Shown: piece after piece, positions 59,140 through 64,000 of the stretch | How the letters are laid out: the number at the start of each line of letters is the position of its first letter | Numbering within the stretch: the first letter of the stretch is position 1 | Assembly (NCBI GenBank): GCA_942493245.1 | Contig: OW818685.1 | Coordinates: forward strand, 2,108,001 to 2,172,000 | DNA length: 64,000 nucleotides | Direction of reading: 5' to 3' | Origin: DAOPYU01 sp942493245 | GTDB lineage: Bacteria; Sumerlaeota; Sumerlaeia; UBA8349 | Position numbers and translations under genes: made by a program | Notes under the pieces: generated by a model | Told to the model about the DNA's origin: nothing | The model's database searches: none | The model's input: the letters and a program-made list of their open reading frames with translations, nothing else

Positions 59140-60969
59140 ATGGTCGTGTCGTTGTCCGAGTGCGTGTCATCAGAGCGGAAAGAGGAGTTTGTACAACGCG
59201 AGCAACTCCAGGCAATTATTCAGAATCGCTGGATTGAACCGTACTTTCAACCCATTGTGGATTTGTTTTCGGGAGAGGTGTTCGGCTATGAAGTCTTGTC
59301 GCGCGCTCCCGAGCCATTTCGAAATCCGGCGTTCATGTTCGAGATGGCGCGCCAGTGGGGGATGTGCTGGGATCTGGAGTGCGTGTGCCGGCATCGGGCC
59401 ATGGAGCGTATTGCGCAGATTTCGGACGAGGTTCCGGATGCGAGATTTTTTCTGAATGTCAGCCCGCATATTTTCAACGACTCCCGTTTTGGAAAAGGAT
59501 TCACGATCAGCAGTCTGAACGCATTGGGGATTCATCAGCGGCGCATTGTCCTCGAGATAACCGAAACGAGTCAGGTCGAGGATTATGATTATTTCAAGGA
59601 GATGATCCAGCATTACCGCTCCCAGGGTTTCGATATCGCGTTGGATGATTTCGGGGCGGGCCACAGCAGCCTGATTACACTGGTGGCGGCTTCTCCGACC
59701 TATCTGAAAATTGACCGTGAGTTGATCAGCGATATCCACAAGCGTTCCTACAAGCAATATCTGATCAAGGCGATTCAGGGGTTTTCGTCGAATGTGGACA
59801 GCATGATAATTGCCGAAGGAATTGAGACGGAAGAAGAGTTGCAGACGGTGGTGCGCCTGGGTATCCGGTATGGGCAAGGGTATTATCTGGGAAGGCCGGG
59901 GCCGGACATCAAAACGGTGTCCCCTGAAATGAGGGGCGAGTTGCGCGATCTGTTCGACAAGTACCATTCACCGCTTCGGGCGCGCGAGTGCGTTCTGGAG
60001 CGCCTGATGGTTCCAACGCCGGTTTTTCAGACCCGGAGCATGTGTTGCGAAGACCTGGATCAATTGTTCCGGGAAAATGCCTCGCTGGATCATGTGGTGG
60101 TGCTTGATGACAGATATCCGGTTTCCCTGGTTGACCGCGCTTCCCTTTACGCCAATACGGGTGGCCGCTTCGGGTATTCGCTCATGTCCAAACGCTACAT
60201 TGAGGAGATTGGGCGTCCCTCTCCGCTGGTGGTCAATTTCCACACGGATATCTCGTCACTCGGGCACATGGCCATGAACCGTTCCCGTGAGGAAATCTAC
60301 GATCCCGTCGTGCTGACGGACGATCAGGGACACTATGTGGGCATTGTGACCATGAAACAGCTGCTTACGCAATTCATCGGTCTCGAGATCAAGATTGCCG
60401 CCGACGCCAATCCGTTGACCAATCTGCCGGGCAACCGGATCATCGAGCAATGGATTCAGGAAACGGTCGCGCTTCCGCATTTCAGTGTCTTATATGCGGA
60501 TCTGGATCGGTTCAAGGAATACAACGATGTCTATGGTTTTTCTCTGGGTGACCGCATGATTCGCCGCACGGCCAGTATTCTTTCCGATTTTGTGTCATCC
60601 TCTCCCGGGAATGTTCAGTTGGGACACATTGGCGGAGACGATTTCGTGGCGATCGCCGATTCGATTCTGTCGCAGGAGCGACTGGAATCGCTTTGCCGGA
60701 CTTTCGATCGGGCCAAGGCGGATCTGTTCCAGGCGAAACATTGGGAGGAAGGCGGGTACGAGACGACAGATCGGTCGGGACAACAGGTTCAAGTTCCCCT
60801 GGTGACACTGAGCCTGGCGGTGGTGACCAGTGAGAATCTGGCTGAACACTGCCCCGACAAAGCGGAGAAGATCGGTCAGATTACCGCCAGCCTGAAAAAA
60901 GTCGTCAAAAATCAAAACGCTCAGACAGGAAAAAGTGGATACTGTTTCGAGCGCCGTTTTCATGGCTGA
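59140..60969 (+). CDS. EAL-CBS-GGDEF signalling protein
   Basis: This 609-aa protein has no membrane segment. An N-terminal EAL domain (about 20-265) has EVL in GYEVLSR (Glu51), NVSP, EITET, LDDFGAG, LKIDRE and IAEGIET, so the phosphodiesterase residues look intact. Two CBS motifs follow (about 280-410; VVLDDRYPVSLVDRASLY and YVGIVTMKQLL). The C-terminal GGDEF domain has signature GGDDF near residue 498; the Asp for Glu change may leave it inactive or regulatory. A protein of this order can lower cyclic di-GMP in response to adenine nucleotides bound by CBS. AAGGAG lies 7 bp before its ATG. Confidence 0.93.
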   Translation: MVVSLSECVSSERKEEFVQREQLQAIIQNRWIEPYFQPIVDLFSGEVFGYEVLSRAPEPFRNPAFMFEMARQWGMCWDLECVCRHRAMERIAQISDEVPDARFFLNVSPHIFNDSRFGKGFTISSLNALGIHQRRIVLEITETSQVEDYDYFKEMIQHYRSQGFDIALDDFGAGHSSLITLVAASPTYLKIDRELISDIHKRSYKQYLIKAIQGFSSNVDSMIIAEGIETEEELQTVVRLGIRYGQGYYLGRPGPDIKTVSPEMRGELRDLFDKYHSPLRARECVLERLMVPTPVFQTRSMCCEDLDQLFRENASLDHVVVLDDRYPVSLVDRASLYANTGGRFGYSLMSKRYIEEIGRPSPLVVNFHTDISSLGHMAMNRSREEIYDPVVLTDDQGHYVGIVTMKQLLTQFIGLEIKIAADANPLTNLPGNRIIEQWIQETVALPHFSVLYADLDRFKEYNDVYGFSLGDRMIRRTASILSDFVSSSPGNVQLGHIGGDDFVAIADSILSQERLESLCRTFDRAKADLFQAKHWEEGGYETTDRSGQQVQVPLVTLSLAVVTSENLAEHCPDKAEKIGQITASLKKVVKNQNAQTGKSGYCFERRFHG

Positions 60970-61111
60970 GGATACGAAGCGGCGGAATTCGAGTTTCCCG
61001 GTCTTCGGGTCATATTGCTTTCATCTTTGAGAGGTGGTACAAGGCATCCTGACTGTGGACGCGTGTAAAGTCGTCCCGGTCGGGATGTTTTGTTTCTCGG
61101 GAGGATTCGCC

Positions 61112-61996
61112 ATGCGATATGAAGGCAAGATCTATCGTCCGCCGTCTGAGGCTGAAAGTTTGTTGGTTCAGTTGACCGTCGGATGTTCGCACAATCGGTG
61201 TACCTTCTGTGCCATGTATCGCGACAAGCGATTTCGTGTGCGGGCGTTGGAGGATGTGTTTGAGGATATCGAGGATGCTTCGCGTCTGGCGCCGGAGACG
61301 CGCCGGGTGTTCCTGTGTGATGGCGACGCGCTGGCGGCGGGGTATGAACCGTTTCGGGCGGTTTGCGTTCGGTTGCAGGAGCGGTTTCCCCATCTGCGAC
61401 GGATTGCGGCCTATGTCAACGCACGCGATGTGTTGGGGCTGACGATAGAACAGTTGCAAGTCCTTCGATCACATGGGTTCACCCAGGGGTATCTGGGAAT
61501 GGAGAGTGGGAGTGCGCAGGTTCTCGATCGCATTCAGAAGGGGGCGACGCCCGAGGACATGGTGGCGTGTGTGCGGCGGGCCGGGGAAGCGGGCATCAAG
61601 ATTTCGGTCATCGGACTTTTGGGGATTGGGGGGCGGGAACTGTCCGGGGACCATGTGCGGGAGACCGTTCGGGTTCTCAACGCCATGCAGCCGCGTCAGG
61701 TATCGTTTTTGACGGCGATTCTGTTGCCGGGCACTCCGCTTTATCGGCAGGCGGAGCGGGGGGAGTTTCAGCCACTGAGTGATCGTGAGATTCTGGCCGA
61801 GTTGGAGGCGATTGTGTCGGGCCTGGAACTCGATTCGTGTGTGATTCGGGCGAACCACTCCTCGAACCTGTTGCCGCTTGAGGGACGTCTGCCCCGCGAT
61901 AAGGTCTTTCTTGTGAGTTTTCTGAATCAGGCGGCCACCCGCGCGTGTTCGAAGATCACGTGTGTCTGGACGGCAGAACAGGGATTGTTTTTATAG
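61112..61996 (+). CDS. Radical SAM protein with unusual CX4CX2C cluster motif
   Basis: This protein is 294 aa from the ATG at 61112 (GGGAGG upstream); a longer frame adds residues without homology. The cluster motif reads GCSHNRCTFC, i.e. CX4CX2C, followed by AMY, rather than the usual CX3CX2C. Related hypothetical radical SAM proteins share GCSHNxCTFC. AYVNARDVLGLT and MESGSAQVLDRIQKG fit the SAM-binding barrel (GxESG-type). It should cleave SAM to start radical chemistry; the substrate is unknown. No accessory gene is adjacent. Confidence 0.88.
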   Translation: MRYEGKIYRPPSEAESLLVQLTVGCSHNRCTFCAMYRDKRFRVRALEDVFEDIEDASRLAPETRRVFLCDGDALAAGYEPFRAVCVRLQERFPHLRRIAAYVNARDVLGLTIEQLQVLRSHGFTQGYLGMESGSAQVLDRIQKGATPEDMVACVRRAGEAGIKISVIGLLGIGGRELSGDHVRETVRVLNAMQPRQVSFLTAILLPGTPLYRQAERGEFQPLSDREILAELEAIVSGLELDSCVIRANHSSNLLPLEGRLPRDKVFLVSFLNQAATRACSKITCVWTAEQGLFL

Positions 61997-62049
61997 AATT
62001 CCATCTGAAAACCCGTGGTAAATTTTGTTCAATTTTATTCGACTTTGAA

Positions 62050-62078
62050 TTGACAAAAAGACCGGAGCGAAGTCTAAT
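62050..62078 (+). promoter_or_regulatory. Strong sigma-70 promoter overlapping a small dyad, before the HzsA-like gene
   Basis: TTGACA (62050-62055, perfect) is followed after 17 bp by TCTAAT (62073-62078, 5/6). ACCGGA (62061-62066) and TCCGGT (62081-62086) form a perfect 6-bp dyad over the -10 box and start point, so a repressor could block it. The transcript would have a leader of about 170 bases before the gene at 62255, in which I see no known riboswitch. Confidence 0.6.
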
Positions 62079-62254
62079 GTTCCGGTGTTTCTTTATTGTG
62101 GATGATATGAGTGCGGATAATTTCGGTGGGGAGTGTGTGCGAAAATCAAAGAAAAGGCCGTTTTGCAGCCCTAATAGCGCAATCGAGGCCGTCGTTCCCG
62201 ATAGCCGGGGATAGACGAAAGCGTGGATTTCATCCTGTGTGAGAGGAGAAAAAT

Positions 62255-64000
62255 ATGAGGTCGGATCTGAAATGGCATGTTCAAATTCTGTTGTGGGGCT
62301 TGGTTCTGTTGTGTGGGAACGCGCTTGGGGCCGGAGTGGACGATTATGTGAAGAAGGATTCCTGGGGCGAAACCCTGTTGGCGACCCGCGCAAAACTGGC
62401 GGCGGACTCGGGAAGTGTTTCCGGAGTGGAATTCGGGGCCTGGTCGGTCACGGCTCCTCTGGCATGTTCGAACTTTGAGGAACTTCACTTCACGGACGCG
62501 AAGGTGGATCTGAATGCGGCCGGGGCGGGTGGAGAGAAAATGTGGAAGCAAAGCCCAGAGTTTGTGGATGGCAAGACTCAGGCCTTGCAGGGGGGAAAGA
62601 GCAAGGTCGCTACGTACTTGTTCCGCACGATTCAGGCCAAAGACGCGATGCCGCTGCCGGTTGAAGTGGGCAGTGACGATGGGATCGAGATCTGGTTGAA
62701 TGGCAAGAAGATCCATTCGCACAACGTGCCGCGTTCAGCGGGCGCCGGTCGGGATAAACTGACGCTGGACTTGCAAAAGGGCGGAAATGAATTGCTGATG
62801 AAGATTTACAACATCAGCGGGGGGCACGGTTTTTATTTCGCGTCCGGTTCCGAGAAATCATTCGATGCGGTCCTGGAAAAATTGCAGCAGGATTTTCCGC
62901 AGATGTGCGCGTGGGTGTTGCAGGATCTGCCGCAGGATCAGCAAGTGGCCTTTTTCCAGCCGGGCCGCACCGCCGAGTTTGAAACCAATCTGATCGCCAA
63001 GGCGCTTCAGGCTCTGGAGGGAAAGGGGGGGCAGGTTTTTGCGGCCCGTCTGAAATCGTTGCAGGACGCGAAAACGGCGCCGGAAGACTCCGCCTGGTTG
63101 ACCCTTTATACCGATGTGTGCCTGGCCCGCGAGGGACAGAAGAAAATGGCGCAGGTGAACCTGCCCGCGTTGCGCCGGGCCATTGAGGACTTGCGCGCGA
63201 CGCATGGCGCGGCCTACAAAAACGGCGACGCGTACCTGCAGAAGCTTGAAATGTTTGAAAAGAAACTGCCGGCGATTCAGGAAGGGTTGGGCAAAGGCGA
63301 AGCGTCCGCGATTGGGGACATGCAGGCGATGGCGGCGTTGCAGCGTGAGGCGCTGCTGGCCAACCCGGCGCTCGATTTCGACGAAATGCTGGTGATCCGG
63401 CGCAGCGAGTCCAGTCCGGCGCTGGGGTTGCCGCAAAACTGGCAGGGCAACTGTTCGCTGGCGCGGTCGGGGTTTGACAATGAAATCATGCGCCTTTCCG
63501 ATTATCGTTCCGAACAACCGCAGCTGAAGCCTCTCTACAAACCGGAGAAGCCGATTTGCGTGGCGGATGTGGATTTGAACTTCGACGCGGACAAAATGCT
63601 TTTCTCGATGATCGGGAACCACAACCGGTGGCAGATCTGGGAAATCGGCGTGGACGGTCAGAACCTGCGTCAGGTCACACCGGGGACGTACCCGGATATT
63701 GACAACTACGATGCCTGCTATCTGCCGAGTGGCAAGATCATGTTCGGTTCCACGGCGGCGTTTCATGGCGTGCCGTGCGTGGGCGGAGCCGACACGGTGG
63801 CGAACATGTGCGTGATGGATGCGGACGGTCAGAACATGCGTCAGTTGACGTTCGATCAGGACCACAACTGGTGTCCGACGGTGATGAACGACGGGCGTAT
63901 CCTTTACACTCGCTGGGAGTATTCCGACACGGCGCACTATTTCACGCGTCTGATTTTCACAATGAATCCCGACGGTACCTCGCAGTTCTGTTATTATGGG
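62255..64000 (+). CDS. HzsA-like secreted propeller protein, 3' end outside the window
   Basis: The first 582 codons of a larger protein are present. AGAGGAG precedes the ATG, then a signal peptide (ILLWGLVLLCGNALGAG). A PA14-like carbohydrate-type domain follows (VEVGSDDGIEIWLNGKKIHS; NELLMKIYNISGGHGFYF). Charged helical segments about 230-400 precede propeller blades with WEIGVDGQNLRQVT, VMDADGQNMRQLT and FTMNPDGTS. The blades match the protein at 6857, so both belong to the hydrazine-synthase-alpha-related group. No haem motif lies in the visible part, but the C-terminus, where such sites sit in the relative, is missing. Confidence 0.82.
   Translation, partial: MRSDLKWHVQILLWGLVLLCGNALGAGVDDYVKKDSWGETLLATRAKLAADSGSVSGVEFGAWSVTAPLACSNFEELHFTDAKVDLNAAGAGGEKMWKQSPEFVDGKTQALQGGKSKVATYLFRTIQAKDAMPLPVEVGSDDGIEIWLNGKKIHSHNVPRSAGAGRDKLTLDLQKGGNELLMKIYNISGGHGFYFASGSEKSFDAVLEKLQQDFPQMCAWVLQDLPQDQQVAFFQPGRTAEFETNLIAKALQALEGKGGQVFAARLKSLQDAKTAPEDSAWLTLYTDVCLAREGQKKMAQVNLPALRRAIEDLRATHGAAYKNGDAYLQKLEMFEKKLPAIQEGLGKGEASAIGDMQAMAALQREALLANPALDFDEMLVIRRSESSPALGLPQNWQGNCSLARSGFDNEIMRLSDYRSEQPQLKPLYKPEKPICVADVDLNFDADKMLFSMIGNHNRWQIWEIGVDGQNLRQVTPGTYPDIDNYDACYLPSGKIMFGSTAAFHGVPCVGGADTVANMCVMDADGQNMRQLTFDQDHNWCPTVMNDGRILYTRWEYSDTAHYFTRLIFTMNPDGTSQFCYYG

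Noticed and set aside
61945..62214. 89-codon plus-strand frame after the radical SAM gene
   Set aside because: It overlaps the end of that gene and spans a promoter and dyad; no ribosome-binding site or homology is seen.

Overview
The window reads as a bacterial chromosome segment that is GC-rich in its coding regions. There are no rRNA or tRNA genes, insertion sequences or CRISPR arrays that I could recognise. The cell is Gram-negative in build: it has export lipoproteins, DsbD, periplasmic multihaem cytochromes and Wza-type polysaccharide export. Hydrazine-synthase-alpha-like propeller proteins, a Tat-exported Gfo/Idh/MocA oxidoreductase, a HEAT-ThuA protein, a secreted ADP-ribosylglycohydrolase relative, single-chain glycyl-tRNA synthetase and a probable secreted selenoprotein suggest the PVC group or neighbouring candidate phyla (Lentisphaerota, Hydrogenedentota or Sumerlaeota type). 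This is inference and I cannot fix the phylum.

Region by region. 1-118: nothing recognised. 119-6571 (minus): a TetR-led sugar-catabolism-like operon of regulator, secreted oxidoreductase, HEAT-ThuA protein and sugar isomerase/epimerase. 6857-11804 (plus): two secreted c-type haem proteins, an HzsA-like propeller with a discoidin-like domain and a YVTN propeller fused to a dihaem peroxidase-like domain. 11928-14354: a double-receiver diguanylate cyclase and an EVE-nuclease-like fusion that may be a defence gene. 14607-20407 (minus): a four-gene respiratory module with a cytochrome of up to 15 haems, a HybA-like Fe-S protein, an NrfD-like quinone-interacting membrane protein and a 13-haem protein with an octahaem tetrathionate reductase core.

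20600-26496: housekeeping genes (glyQS, hisS, hfq, miaA) with a secreted glycosidase-like gene among them. 26628-29066: a CheY-CheX-CheD-HDOD chemotaxis cassette. 29185-29925 (minus): a secreted helical protein whose reading frame crosses one in-frame TGA (CGUG context), followed at the expected distance by a perfect 7-bp stem-loop; this is the best new-gene candidate in the window. 30217-35099: a cupredoxin-glucose/sorbosone dehydrogenase fusion, an AraC/GyrI-like regulator and dsbD.

35352-57533: an exopolysaccharide locus. A divergent sigma-54 activator carries a catalytically dead low-molecular-weight-phosphatase-like domain. A 713-bp leader with three perfect dyads follows, then an initiating WecA/TagO-type transferase with a GAF-like tail, a Wza-like lipoprotein, a Wzz-like protein, an ExeA-type ATPase, a BY-kinase relative without the P-loop lysine, Wzx, a Wzy/ligase, six GT4 glycosyltransferases and one acyltransferase. 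On the opposite strand lies a tandem glycosyltransferase fusion. Together these supply priming, assembly, flipping, polymerisation and export of a Wzx/Wzy-type polysaccharide.

57586-64000: a secreted ADP-ribosylglycohydrolase-like protein, an EAL-CBS-GGDEF protein, a radical SAM protein, and a second HzsA-like propeller protein that runs off the window edge.
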